This document shows, one piece after another, positions 1 through 6,864 of a DNA stretch of 12,686 bases (the first letter of the stretch is position 1; every line of letters starts with the position of its first letter). The stretch comes from JBBIRM01 sp037441765. GTDB taxonomy: Bacteria; Desulfobacterota; BSN033; UBA1163. The notes below the pieces were generated by a model. The model saw only the letters and a program-made list of their open reading frames with translations, searched no databases and was not told where the DNA came from. Where the stretch lies: positions 1 to 12,686 of the forward strand of contig JBBIRM010000074.1 of NCBI GenBank assembly GCA_037441765.1, given 5' to 3'. Both the position numbers and the translations under genes were made by a program.

Positions 1-17
1 AAATAATATGGTAAGAG

Positions 18-39
18 CTTTCTATTTTCAATTAGAAAG
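18..39. promoter_or_regulatory. Inverted repeat in the leader of the acyl-CoA dehydrogenase gene
   Basis: CTTTCTA (18-24) and TAGAAAG (33-39) form a perfect 7-base inverted repeat around an 8-base spacer. It lies about 58 bases before the dehydrogenase start, in AT-rich DNA that also holds TATAAA-like stretches at 54-59 and 64-69 without a good -35 partner. It could be an operator or a weak stem-loop. A match of this size can occur by chance in AT-rich DNA, so function is a guess. Confidence 0.2.
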
Positions 40-96
40 GTGCAAAACTAGAGTATAAAAGTTATAAAATACATTGAAAAAGAAAAGGAGGATTGA

Positions 97-495
97 ATGG
101 ATTTTAGTTTCTCTCATAGACATCGATTGATGCAGGAGGCCGTCCGTGAGTTTATGAGAGGTGAATGCGATCCTGCGGTTACCCTCGAATTCTCAAAGAA
201 GAAACAGTTTCCATGGGAGATTTATAAAAAGGCTGGCGAGCAGGGTTACCTCGCCTCCTATTATCCTAAAGAATTAGGCGGGCAGGGACTGCCACTTCTC
301 GATTACTGCCTGATCATGGAGGAGATGATTCGCTATGACAACCGGATTGGAATGGCCCTCAGCCTTGGCTCCATCCCTGCCAAGGTCCTTTTAAGATTTG
401 GAACCGATGAGCAGAAAAAAAAAGTATCTCCTAAAACTCCCAAAAGGAGAAGCCGTCTCTTCGATTGCCATTACCGAGCCAAATCATGGAAGTGA
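97..495 (+). CDS. Acyl-CoA dehydrogenase, N-terminal fragment as read
   Basis: As sequenced, the frame opened by the good ribosome site runs 132 residues. The first about 109 match the all-helical N-terminal domain of acyl-CoA dehydrogenases, including the L-G-G-Q-G segment. After the poly-A run the reading turns into a lysine/arginine-rich tail with no family resemblance and stops at 495. On its own it lacks the flavin-binding sheet domain and the catalytic base, so it should be inactive. Confidence 0.6.
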   Translation: MDFSFSHRHRLMQEAVREFMRGECDPAVTLEFSKKKQFPWEIYKKAGEQGYLASYYPKELGGQGLPLLDYCLIMEEMIRYDNRIGMALSLGSIPAKVLLRFGTDEQKKKVSPKTPKRRSRLFDCHYRAKSWK

Positions 496-1246
496 TATCC
501 GTTTCCTCGATACCCGTGCCGAAAGGAAGGGAAATGAATATATCCTTAATGGGAGTAAAATCTTCATCACCAATGCAGATATTGCTGAATTTTATACAGT
601 GTTTGCTCAGACAGATCCAGGGGCACCTCCTTACCGTGGGATTAGTGGATTCATCGTGGAGAGGGATACAAAAGGAATTACACCCATAGACCTGGGAGAT
701 AAGATCGGTATCAAAACCACCTCATCCTGTTCGATTGAGTTTAGAGATGTCAAGGTCCCGAAGAAAAACCTCTTGGGGAAAGAGAATCATGGTTTCATCT
801 ATATTATGGATGCCCTCAACGAGGGGAGGCTTGAAATTGCAAGCCAGGCCATAGGGCTTGCAAGAGGGGCCTATGATCGGGCTCTCTTCCATGCAAAAAA
901 TCGTGAGCAGTTTGGTCAGAAAATAGGAAAATTCCAAAACATCTCTCATATGATTGTCGAAATGTCTGAAAACATTGAATCTGCTTCTCTTCTTGCCTAT
1001 AAGGCCTTATGGTTATTCGATCAGGGGAAAACAGACCTTGCCATTTCTTTGCAGGCAAAAGTCAAATGTCCTCTGGTGGCAATCGATACCTGTTTGAAGG
1101 CAATGCAGATCCTTGCAGGATATGGACTATTTGAGGATCAGTTTCTGCCTGGATACCTCGGCGATGCCCTAGCTACCTGGCTTCTTGAAGGAACAGGACA
1201 GATCCAGAGAAACACCGTCGCCTCCCAAATCCTCGGAAGACTGTAA
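398..1246 (+). CDS. Acyl-CoA dehydrogenase, C-terminal fragment as read
   Basis: This 282-residue frame holds the middle beta domain and the C-terminal helical domain with the catalytic glutamate (residue 264 of the fragment). Its first ATG (398) lies upstream of the frameshift, in DNA that codes for the N-terminal fragment in another frame, and has no Shine-Dalgarno sequence. It is therefore unlikely to be an independent start. The two pieces overlap at 398-495. Confidence 0.6.
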   Translation: MEPMSRKKKYLLKLPKGEAVSSIAITEPNHGSDIRFLDTRAERKGNEYILNGSKIFITNADIAEFYTVFAQTDPGAPPYRGISGFIVERDTKGITPIDLGDKIGIKTTSSCSIEFRDVKVPKKNLLGKENHGFIYIMDALNEGRLEIASQAIGLARGAYDRALFHAKNREQFGQKIGKFQNISHMIVEMSENIESASLLAYKALWLFDQGKTDLAISLQAKVKCPLVAIDTCLKAMQILAGYGLFEDQFLPGYLGDALATWLLEGTGQIQRNTVASQILGRL

Positions 1247-1403
1247 AGAGTTTAAGGCTCCCACCTATTTTAAAATTTCACTAATATACAATAATAAAGT
1301 TCTCCTATCCCATTGCTAACATCAGAAAGCCAGGAACCCATATATTTTGATTGACCTTTGCAACTTATTGAAATTTAAGATAATTTATTTTTTAAAAAAA
1401 TAC

Positions 1404-1430
1404 TTGACAAAAAATATTAATTTTGATAAT
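1404..1430 (+). promoter_or_regulatory. Sigma-70-type promoter candidate upstream of the TetR-family gene
   Basis: A perfect TTGACA (1404-1409) is followed, after 15 bases, by GATAAT (1425-1430, five of six to consensus). The spacing is shorter than the usual 16-18, which weakens the call. The surroundings are strongly AT-rich. If used, the transcript would have a leader of about 250 bases that includes the hairpin element at 1508-1617 before the regulator start at 1694. Confidence 0.4.
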
Positions 1431-1438
1431 CGATATAA

Positions 1439-1452
1439 ATCGAGCGCTTGAT
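1439..1452. promoter_or_regulatory. Near-palindrome, possible TetR-type operator
   Basis: ATCGAGCGCTTGAT has arms ATC/GAT around the palindrome AGCGCT, with one mismatched pair. It sits just after the -10 candidate at 1425-1430, over the expected transcription start, where an autorepressor would bind. TetR-family operators are commonly short palindromes in such places. I see no second full copy before the UbiD gene, so the assignment rests on position and symmetry only. Confidence 0.3.
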
Positions 1453-1507
1453 CTAAAAAATTAAAAGATATTTTGTAACATTTTATTAGTTGTGTGAAAA
1501 TCTTTGT

Positions 1508-1617
1508 AAAATCCCTCCCCACCTCCCTTTGCTAAAGGGAGGAGATAGTGTTTTCCCCCTTTGGCAAAGGGGAACCCTAAACCTCCCCCTTTGAAAAAGG
1601 GGGGATGGGGGGATTTT
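1508..1617. repeat. Compact inverted-repeat element with three internal hairpins (MITE- or REP-like)
   Basis: The ends are imperfect inverted repeats: AAAATCCCTCC at 1508-1518 against AAAATCCCCCC read on the other strand at 1617-1607. Inside are three stem-loops sharing a CCTTT...AAAGG core: CCTCCCTTT/AAAGGGAGG (1522-1530, 1534-1542), CCCCTTT/AAAGGGG (1556-1562, 1566-1572) and CCCCCTTT/AAAGGGGG (1585-1592, 1596-1603), each with a three-base loop. It codes for nothing. The design fits a short dispersed intergenic repeat, but only one copy lies in the window. As RNA it would fold strongly and could act as a terminator or mRNA stabiliser, though no U-run directly follows the first two stems; the third and outer arms end in TTTTTT (1614-1619). 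Confidence 0.7.
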
Positions 1618-1693
1618 TTAATAATTCTTTCCATTAATTGCTGTTGAAATTCTTATTTTCAAAAGGCTAAATTGATACGATATTTTAAATTTT

Positions 1694-2353
1694 ATGCCTA
1701 AAAAAAGTAGCGTAACGGTTTTAAAAAACAATGATTTTTCTGGGGATTTAATCCAGACTGCTTCAAAGAATGCAGATCTGGTTCAGAAGAAACACCAACA
1801 GATAGTCAATGGGGCCTGCCAGATATTTTTTAAGAAAGGCTACCACCCAACAACAATTCGTGATATAGCAAAATCCTGTCATATGTCCATGGGCCAACTC
1901 TACCATTACATTTCTTCTAAAGATGACGTATTGTATTTAGTTCATAAACATATGCAAAAAGTATGGTATGAATATCTTAAAAGATCTGAAATGGAAAAAA
2001 TCGATGATCCCCTCAAAAGGTTAACCATTGCGCTTCGTCATACCTTGGAATTTATGGTTGAAAATAAAAAACTCCTTCAGTTTATCTATTCAGAAAGTAA
2101 ATATTTGGACAAACAACACTTACAACGAGTTCTGGAGTTAGACAAACGGAATGTGATCGGTTTTTGGTACAAGATGCTGAAAGAAGTAAACTTAAAAAAA
2201 CCAATCAAAGGGAATTTGAATTTCCTGGCTAGTCTAATTACCTATCTTTTAGTATTTTTGTCCTTAAGGGGGTGGACCTTAAAGGGCATGTCCTTGAAAC
2301 AAGAGAAAACCTACATCATCAATTTTATTTTAAGAGGGTTAGGAATCATTTAG
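1694..2353 (+). CDS. TetR/AcrR-family transcriptional regulator
   Basis: A 219-residue one-component regulator. Residues about 33-80 form the TetR DNA-binding domain: I-x-x-G-A-C-x-I-F-F-x-x-G-Y followed by the helix-turn-helix around T54-I-R-D-I-A-K-S-C to L69-Y-H-Y-I-S-S-K-D-D. The 30 residues before it are a polar extension. The rest is helical ligand-binding domain. Its E-F-M-V-E-N-K-K-L-L-Q-F-I-Y-S-E run resembles regulators of fatty-acid and acyl-CoA metabolism (FadR/YsiA-like TetR proteins), from which an acyl-CoA ligand is inferred. The ATG at 1694 has no clear Shine-Dalgarno sequence, and no later in-frame ATG precedes the DNA-binding domain. It stands 125 bases before the UbiD gene on the same strand and is a plausible local regulator of that operon. 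Confidence 0.9.
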   Translation: MPKKSSVTVLKNNDFSGDLIQTASKNADLVQKKHQQIVNGACQIFFKKGYHPTTIRDIAKSCHMSMGQLYHYISSKDDVLYLVHKHMQKVWYEYLKRSEMEKIDDPLKRLTIALRHTLEFMVENKKLLQFIYSESKYLDKQHLQRVLELDKRNVIGFWYKMLKEVNLKKPIKGNLNFLASLITYLLVFLSLRGWTLKGMSLKQEKTYIINFILRGLGII

Positions 2354-2478
2354 GGAATTGTTGATCTATGTTAGACATTGGTATGCAATAAATGAATGAT
2401 TAACTAAAGTCGCCAGCAGCTTCTAATAAGTGTTAAACAATTAATAAGATTCTGCAAAAACCATAGGAGGGAGCAAAA

Positions 2479-4056
2479 ATGGGATATATTGATTTGAGGG
2501 AATGGATCAAAGAATTAGAAAATAAGGGTTTGCTTAAGAAAGTGAAAGCGAAAGTGGACTGGAACGAAGAAATGGGAGGGATAATAAGAGTTAGTATGGC
2601 TTTACAAGGTCCTGCTTTATTATTTGAAAACATTAAGGATTACGATTCAACTGATGCATGGGGACATAAGGTTTTTTCGGGAGGATTAGCGTCTTATCAG
2701 GGGATTAAGTTATTATTGAATTTACCTAATGAAATGGCTGTTCCTGATATTGTACGATATTGCAAGGAAAAATTTAGTCAGCGTGTTGCACCAATTACCG
2801 TAGATAAAGGTCCAGTCAAGCAAAACAAGGTAAAGGGTAGAGATGTAGATTTAGAAAAATTTCCTATTCCCAAAACTCACCATTTGGACGGGGGTCGATA
2901 CATAGATACTTTCTGTGGAGTAGTTACAAAAGATCCTGACACTAATTGGGAGAATGTAGGGCTCTATAGAGGTATGCTTATTGATAAACGACGAATTGGG
3001 AAGCTGATCGCAAAAACACAACATATAGGTCAAGTTTTTACAAAATATCAAGAGCGAAAACAGAAGATGCCAATTGCTATTGCTTATGGTTACAGCGATA
3101 TTATGCCTGCAATAGCAGCTCTTCCAGCGCCACGCGGTGTATCAGAATGGGACCTAATGGGAGCCTTTTCAGGTGAACCAGTAAAGTTAGTGATGTGCGA
3201 AACTGTGCCTTTAAGAGTCCCAGCCAATGCGGAAATAGTTGTTGAAGGCTTCGTGGATCCTGATCCTTCTACATACGTAATGGAGGGACCGTTTGGTGAA
3301 TACACGGGTTGGTACGGTGGAGGAGCGTCTCCAAAACCAGTCATAGAAGTTACATGTGTGACTTTCCGCGATGATCCAATTTTAAGGATTAGTATAGAAG
3401 GAATAAGACCAGGTACGCCCAACGAAGACTATTACATAACTAATACCATGTTGGCGGGACTTCTATGGTATTATTTAGAGGAGTGTGGGGTCCCAGGGGT
3501 AACTGATGTTGCTATATCTCCTTATACTGCTGGAACCACTGTGTTCGTTCAGATCCATAAACTTTACAGAGGACATGCAAAACAGGTTGCTAATGCATTA
3601 TGGGGATGTGGTCCGTTGCTCCAATGGTTTGCAAAAACTGTGATGGTGGTGGAAGAAGATATTGATATCCGTGACCCAGACCAATTAATGTGGGCATTCG
3701 ATTATAGGGTCAATGCGGATCCTTCCGTATATGACCTTATAATAGTGCCTGGCTGTGCTGGCTCTTTGCTGGATCCTTCGACTAGGCGTGAGGAGAGAGA
3801 CGCTACTTTGTATGGGACAGGTAAATGGGCACGGCTTTTGATAGACGCCACAAGAAATTGGGATTACCCTAGATGGGAGGAGTGGAACAATCAAGTCTAT
3901 CCACCACTTAACAAGTTAGCAGTTGACATAGAAAAGAAAATCAAAGAAAGATGGGATGAATATGGGATTGGTATTCCATATTTAACTGAGAAACAGAAGG
4001 AATTGTTAACTATGGAAAAATTAATGAAAATTATTCCAAGCATCGGTACCAGATAA
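2479..4056 (+). CDS. UbiD-family prenyl-FMN-dependent (de)carboxylase
   Basis: A 525-residue cytosolic member of the UbiD family, which removes or adds CO2 on aromatic or unsaturated acids using prenylated FMN. The catalytic triad seems intact: R164 in G-L-Y-R, and E269 and E274 in E-G-P-F-G-E-Y-T-G. These correspond to R173, E277 and E282 of fungal Fdc1 by motif comparison. The D-L-E-K-F-P-I-P segment near residue 125 and the later I-R-P-G-T-P-N-E-D-Y block are also family hallmarks. It is slightly longer than AroY or Fdc1. AGGAGGGAG (2465-2473) sets the start. It opens a run with a CoA ligase and a TRAP importer, so decarboxylation of an imported acid or its CoA thioester (as by phthaloyl-CoA decarboxylase) is a reasonable inference. 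Substrate and direction are unknown. No UbiX-like prenyltransferase is in the window, so the cofactor must come from elsewhere. Confidence 0.93.
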   Translation: MGYIDLREWIKELENKGLLKKVKAKVDWNEEMGGIIRVSMALQGPALLFENIKDYDSTDAWGHKVFSGGLASYQGIKLLLNLPNEMAVPDIVRYCKEKFSQRVAPITVDKGPVKQNKVKGRDVDLEKFPIPKTHHLDGGRYIDTFCGVVTKDPDTNWENVGLYRGMLIDKRRIGKLIAKTQHIGQVFTKYQERKQKMPIAIAYGYSDIMPAIAALPAPRGVSEWDLMGAFSGEPVKLVMCETVPLRVPANAEIVVEGFVDPDPSTYVMEGPFGEYTGWYGGGASPKPVIEVTCVTFRDDPILRISIEGIRPGTPNEDYYITNTMLAGLLWYYLEECGVPGVTDVAISPYTAGTTVFVQIHKLYRGHAKQVANALWGCGPLLQWFAKTVMVVEEDIDIRDPDQLMWAFDYRVNADPSVYDLIIVPGCAGSLLDPSTRREERDATLYGTGKWARLLIDATRNWDYPRWEEWNNQVYPPLNKLAVDIEKKIKERWDEYGIGIPYLTEKQKELLTMEKLMKIIPSIGTR

Positions 4057-4093
4057 GGCTTTCAAAGTTATGTGTTGATAAAGAGGAGCCATA

Positions 4094-4324
4094 ATGTATA
4101 AAAAATTTAACAAGGAACTGAAGGTAGAAGGTCCTATTAGTGAGTACCTGAGAAAGCATTCACTAATCGTTCCAAGGAAGATAGCCATAACCTTTTATGG
4201 ACGGGATATCTCATATGGCGAATTATGGGAAAGCATTATAAAAATTGCAAGCGCTTTAAGAAAGATAGGAATTAAGGAGGGGGACAGAGTTGTCCTTTTT
4301 ATGCAAATTGTCCTCAGTTCGTAA
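4094..4324 (+). CDS. Acyl-CoA ligase, N-terminal fragment as read
   Basis: A 76-residue frame beginning at an ATG preceded by GAGGAG, running through S-Y-G-E-L and the G-D-R-V-V-L-F-M segment typical of the first 70 residues of AMP-forming ligases, and stopping after five out-of-frame residues. It contains no nucleotide-binding motif and would not be active alone. Confidence 0.6.
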   Translation: MYKKFNKELKVEGPISEYLRKHSLIVPRKIAITFYGRDISYGELWESIIKIASALRKIGIKEGDRVVLFMQIVLSS

Positions 4325-4377
4325 TTTCATTCTTTGCAGTCCTTCATATTGGAGCTATAGCTGTTCCTGTTAACCCC

Positions 4378-5721
4378 ATGCTCAAGCAGGAGGAACTGAG
4401 AAATTTATTGCACGATTGCGAACCTACTCTAATTATTTGTAATAACCATTTGTTCGGCGAAATACCAAAAGAGGCTATAAAAAAAATTGTCATTACTGGT
4501 ATCGGTGATTTTGTTGGGTCTATATCTCAAGTTCCAATCCCGGAAGAACTGGAAAGATCCGGTGAACCCCCTAAGGGAACTCTTCTCTTTTCTGAGTTAT
4601 TGGAATATGACGGTGATAGGAAATATTTGGGAATTTCAAATTTGATGCAAGATGCACTTTTTGTTTATACAGGAGGCACAACAGGACTTCCTAAGGCAGC
4701 TGTCCATAGTCATTACGCACTCACGTGGGGGGCTATTTCTTCGGGAGAGTGGTATACATTTAACGATAAAGATGGTTTAATTGTAGTTTTACCTCTCTTC
4801 CATTCCTTCGGGTTACTTAATGCTATGTGTGCCCCATTGGTTTATGGATGCCAACTGGTGATAATGAGTAGGTTTGACGAAGAGGCCCTGCTTTCAGCCA
4901 TTGCTCACTACAGGCTCACAATATGGTTTTCAGTACCCACTATGATCGCAAGAGTGTTGAATTTACCTACCCTCTCTAAATATGATCTCTCTAGCCTCCG
5001 TCTTATTAACCATGGAGCAATGCCAATGTCCTCTCAACTTCGGAAAAGTCTCAAGAAGTTTTTCCCAAATGCTGTTATTCAGGAAGGATATGGTTTGGCT
5101 GAAGTATTGGGATATGGGATAGTACAAGGAATTCCAGGTTTAGACAAGGAAGGGTATATAGGGAAAGCAACGATTGGAACGGAGATAAAGATTGTTGATT
5201 TAGATACTGGAAATAAGGAATTACCTCCGAATCAAGAAGGAGAGGTAATAGTAAAGTGTCCTACTGTAATGAAAGGTTACTGGCATAAACCTGAAGAAAC
5301 GACTTTAGTGATAAGAGAAGGATGGCTTTATACAGGGGACATCGGAAAGATGAATGAAGAAGGATATATTGCTCTGGTAGGACGTAAAAAGGAGGTGATA
5401 AAGGTCTCTGGGTTTAGTGTCTTTCCTGCAGAAATAGAGGACATACTCTGTAAACATCCGGCAATTATGGAATCTTGTGTGGTGGGGATACCCGATGAAA
5501 CTCGGGGGCAAATCCCAAAGGCATTTGTTGTATTAAAGCCAGAATATAAAGGAAAGATAACAACCGACGATATAATGAGTTGGACAAAGCAAAACTTGGC
5601 CGCTTATAAACGACCACGATCTATTGAATTAAGAGATTTTTTACCAAAGAGTGCAGCAGGTAAGATTTTGAGAAGGGTGCTCCTTGAGGAGTTATGTAAA
5701 GAAATGGAAAATAAAAAATAA
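4378..5721 (+). CDS. Acyl-CoA ligase, main fragment as read
   Basis: A 447-residue frame with all the ATP- and CoA-site motifs of the ligase. The coding resemblance to the family extends upstream of the first ATG (4378) to about 4309, in the same frame. The ATG has no ribosome site, so it is an internal methionine, not a true start. Translation in the cell, if any, would depend on re-initiation or on the frameshift not being real. Confidence 0.65.
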   Translation: MLKQEELRNLLHDCEPTLIICNNHLFGEIPKEAIKKIVITGIGDFVGSISQVPIPEELERSGEPPKGTLLFSELLEYDGDRKYLGISNLMQDALFVYTGGTTGLPKAAVHSHYALTWGAISSGEWYTFNDKDGLIVVLPLFHSFGLLNAMCAPLVYGCQLVIMSRFDEEALLSAIAHYRLTIWFSVPTMIARVLNLPTLSKYDLSSLRLINHGAMPMSSQLRKSLKKFFPNAVIQEGYGLAEVLGYGIVQGIPGLDKEGYIGKATIGTEIKIVDLDTGNKELPPNQEGEVIVKCPTVMKGYWHKPEETTLVIREGWLYTGDIGKMNEEGYIALVGRKKEVIKVSGFSVFPAEIEDILCKHPAIMESCVVGIPDETRGQIPKAFVVLKPEYKGKITTDDIMSWTKQNLAAYKRPRSIELRDFLPKSAAGKILRRVLLEELCKEMENKK

Positions 5722-5734
5722 AAGGAGGGTAAAA

Positions 5735-6811
5735 ATGCGAAACACTAATATTTTTTTCAGGGGAAAAGGATACTATTATATATTGTCAATGATTTTTATT
5801 TTCTTTTACCTTATTGTAACGGCAGAATCAGGCATTACGCAGACTATAGAACTAAAATTTTCCCACTGGATACCTCCTAGTAGTATTTATCACTACGGGG
5901 CTTATGTCCCTTGGGCAAAGGAAATTGAGCGATTGACTGGCGCACGTGTAAAGATCACATTTTACCAGATGGAAGCTCTCGGGAAAGCGAAAGACCATTA
6001 CCAGTTGTGTTTACAAGGTTTGGCTGATATCGTAATGATAGATCCAGAGTGGACGCCTGGTCTTTTCCCATTATCCCAAGGTATTTCTTTACCATTTTTA
6101 TTTTTCTCTGCTGAAGCTGCCTCTGCCGCTTATTACGAAGTCTATGAGAAGCACTTGTTAAATACAGAATTTAAACATGTAAAACTCCTCTGGACACAAA
6201 CAACATCTCCTGTTGCTCTCCATACAGTTAAAAAACCAGTACACAGCATGCAAGACTTAAGAGGGCTTGTCGTGGGTGTCACTTCAAGGCCAGCAATAGA
6301 AACCATAAAGTTGCTTGGGGGTTCGCCTCAATTTGTTCCCATGCCAGATATATATACTGCCTTAGAGAAAGGTGTTTTAGATGGTTTCTTACAAACATGG
6401 TCTGCGGCTAAGGCCTTCAGATGTTATGAGGTTACAAAGTATCGTACCGATTTAAAAATTTGGGTGGACAAAATGGCAATTATTATGAATATGGAGAAAT
6501 GGAACAAATTGCCCCAGGATATTAAGAGCATTTTTGAACGGACCACGGGACTTGAGAAATCACGGACAACTGGTGCTTTATATGACCACCATAACGAAAA
6601 AGAGGCCTTAGAACAAGTGATAAAACCATATGATACAAAACGGGGTAACCCACCTATTTACCGTCTTTCGCGAGAAGAAATATTGAAATGGAAGGAAGTT
6701 GTCAAACCTATGTGGGAAAATTGGGTACGCCAGAAAGAGATTGAGAAACTTCCAGCAAAAACCTTTTTTAACGATTTGTTAAAGGCCGCAGATAAATATA
6801 ATCCTAAATAA
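5735..6811 (+). CDS. dctP: TRAP transporter solute-binding protein (DctP family)
   Basis: A 358-residue periplasmic binding protein that captures a carboxylate and hands it to the DctQM permease. The start at 5735 is chosen because AAAGGAGGG (5721-5729) precedes it at normal spacing; the same frame is open from an ATG at 5684 inside the ligase gene, but that start lacks a ribosome site and would put a charged tail before the signal peptide. Residues about 11-30 are a hydrophobic export signal. The mature protein starts near T-I-E-L-K-F-S-H-W. D-L-R-G-L near residue 177, then M-P-D-I-Y-T-A-L-E-K-G-V-L-D-G are DctP hallmarks. The arginine usually found in G-L-K-I-R, which grips the ligand carboxylate, appears as G181 here, with R185 four residues later. 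The ligand is unknown; operon context points to the acid activated by the preceding ligase. Confidence 0.92.
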   Translation: MRNTNIFFRGKGYYYILSMIFIFFYLIVTAESGITQTIELKFSHWIPPSSIYHYGAYVPWAKEIERLTGARVKITFYQMEALGKAKDHYQLCLQGLADIVMIDPEWTPGLFPLSQGISLPFLFFSAEAASAAYYEVYEKHLLNTEFKHVKLLWTQTTSPVALHTVKKPVHSMQDLRGLVVGVTSRPAIETIKLLGGSPQFVPMPDIYTALEKGVLDGFLQTWSAAKAFRCYEVTKYRTDLKIWVDKMAIIMNMEKWNKLPQDIKSIFERTTGLEKSRTTGALYDHHNEKEALEQVIKPYDTKRGNPPIYRLSREEILKWKEVVKPMWENWVRQKEIEKLPAKTFFNDLLKAADKYNPK

Positions 6812-6864
6812 AGTTCCCAATATTTAAGTTCCGAGACATTTTATTAAAAATAGAGAGGATAAGG

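Larger units (their letters stand above)
97..1246 (+). pseudogene. Acyl-CoA dehydrogenase, interrupted by a one-base frameshift
   Basis: FAD-dependent acyl-CoA dehydrogenase, which introduces an alpha,beta double bond into an acyl-CoA and passes electrons to ETF. Removing one A from the nine-A run at 415-423 joins two frames into a 382-residue protein, the normal length for the family. In the repaired numbering, T126-E127-P128 and G131-S132-D133 match the flavin-contact motif. A middle R-E-Q-F-G-x-x-I-x-x-F-Q motif and a late GYG are typical. E364 in L-L-E-G-T is at the place of the catalytic glutamate of the medium/short-chain enzymes. The start is set by AAGGAGG at 85-91, six bases before the ATG. 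The chain length of the substrate cannot be told. GC content and leucine codons look richer in C than in the genes downstream. It is separated from the regulator by 447 bases, so membership in the downstream pathway is only suggested. The frameshift may be a sequencing error. Confidence 0.85.
1247..1693. other. 447-base gene-free region between dehydrogenase and regulator
   Basis: No convincing coding frame is present. The first 130 bases are AT-rich and without an obvious terminator hairpin after the dehydrogenase stop. The rest holds a promoter candidate (1404-1430), a small near-palindrome (1439-1452) and a GC-rich hairpin element (1508-1617). A second, weaker promoter possibility just before the regulator is TTGAAA (1644-1649) with CTAAAT (1667-1672), spacer 17. 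Confidence 0.7.
4094..5721 (+). pseudogene. Acyl-CoA synthetase (AMP-forming ligase), interrupted by a one-base frameshift
   Basis: ANL-superfamily enzyme that activates a carboxylic acid with ATP and joins it to CoA. Adding one A to the AAA at 4305-4307 restores a single 542-residue frame, the usual family size, and recreates L-F-M-Q-N-C-P-Q-F, a normal segment of this family. In repaired numbering the phosphate loop is Y192-T-G-G-T-T-G-L-P-K201. Y-G-L-A-E ends at E337 (family consensus YGxTE, here alanine A336). Y-T-G-D has the ribose-binding D416, G-R-K-K-E-V-I-K starts at G430, and the adenylation lysine is K524 in S-A-A-G-K. No signal peptide is seen. It begins 37 bases after the UbiD gene and ends 13 bases before dctP, so it is co-transcribed with an importer that probably brings in its substrate. 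The substrate class is not readable. The break is probably a sequencing error or a recent mutation, since everything after it is well conserved. Confidence 0.85.

Noticed and set aside
1508..1617. Reading the hairpin array as a CRISPR array
   Set aside because: The units are palindromic, adjacent and unequal, without constant-length spacers or cas genes.
2358..2389. Promoter and ATTG/CAAT inverted repeat before the UbiD gene
   Set aside because: The -10 candidate matches consensus at only about three positions, and the repeat arms are four bases, so chance explains both.
3090..3422. 110-residue minus-strand open frame inside the UbiD-family gene
   Set aside because: It lies opposite the catalytic E-G-P-F-G-E region, with no protein-family resemblance and no independent promoter or ribosome site.
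5684..5734. Upstream start for the DctP gene, overlapping the ligase end
   Set aside because: It has no Shine-Dalgarno sequence and would add a lysine-rich stretch before the signal peptide; the ATG at 5735 has a strong ribosome site.
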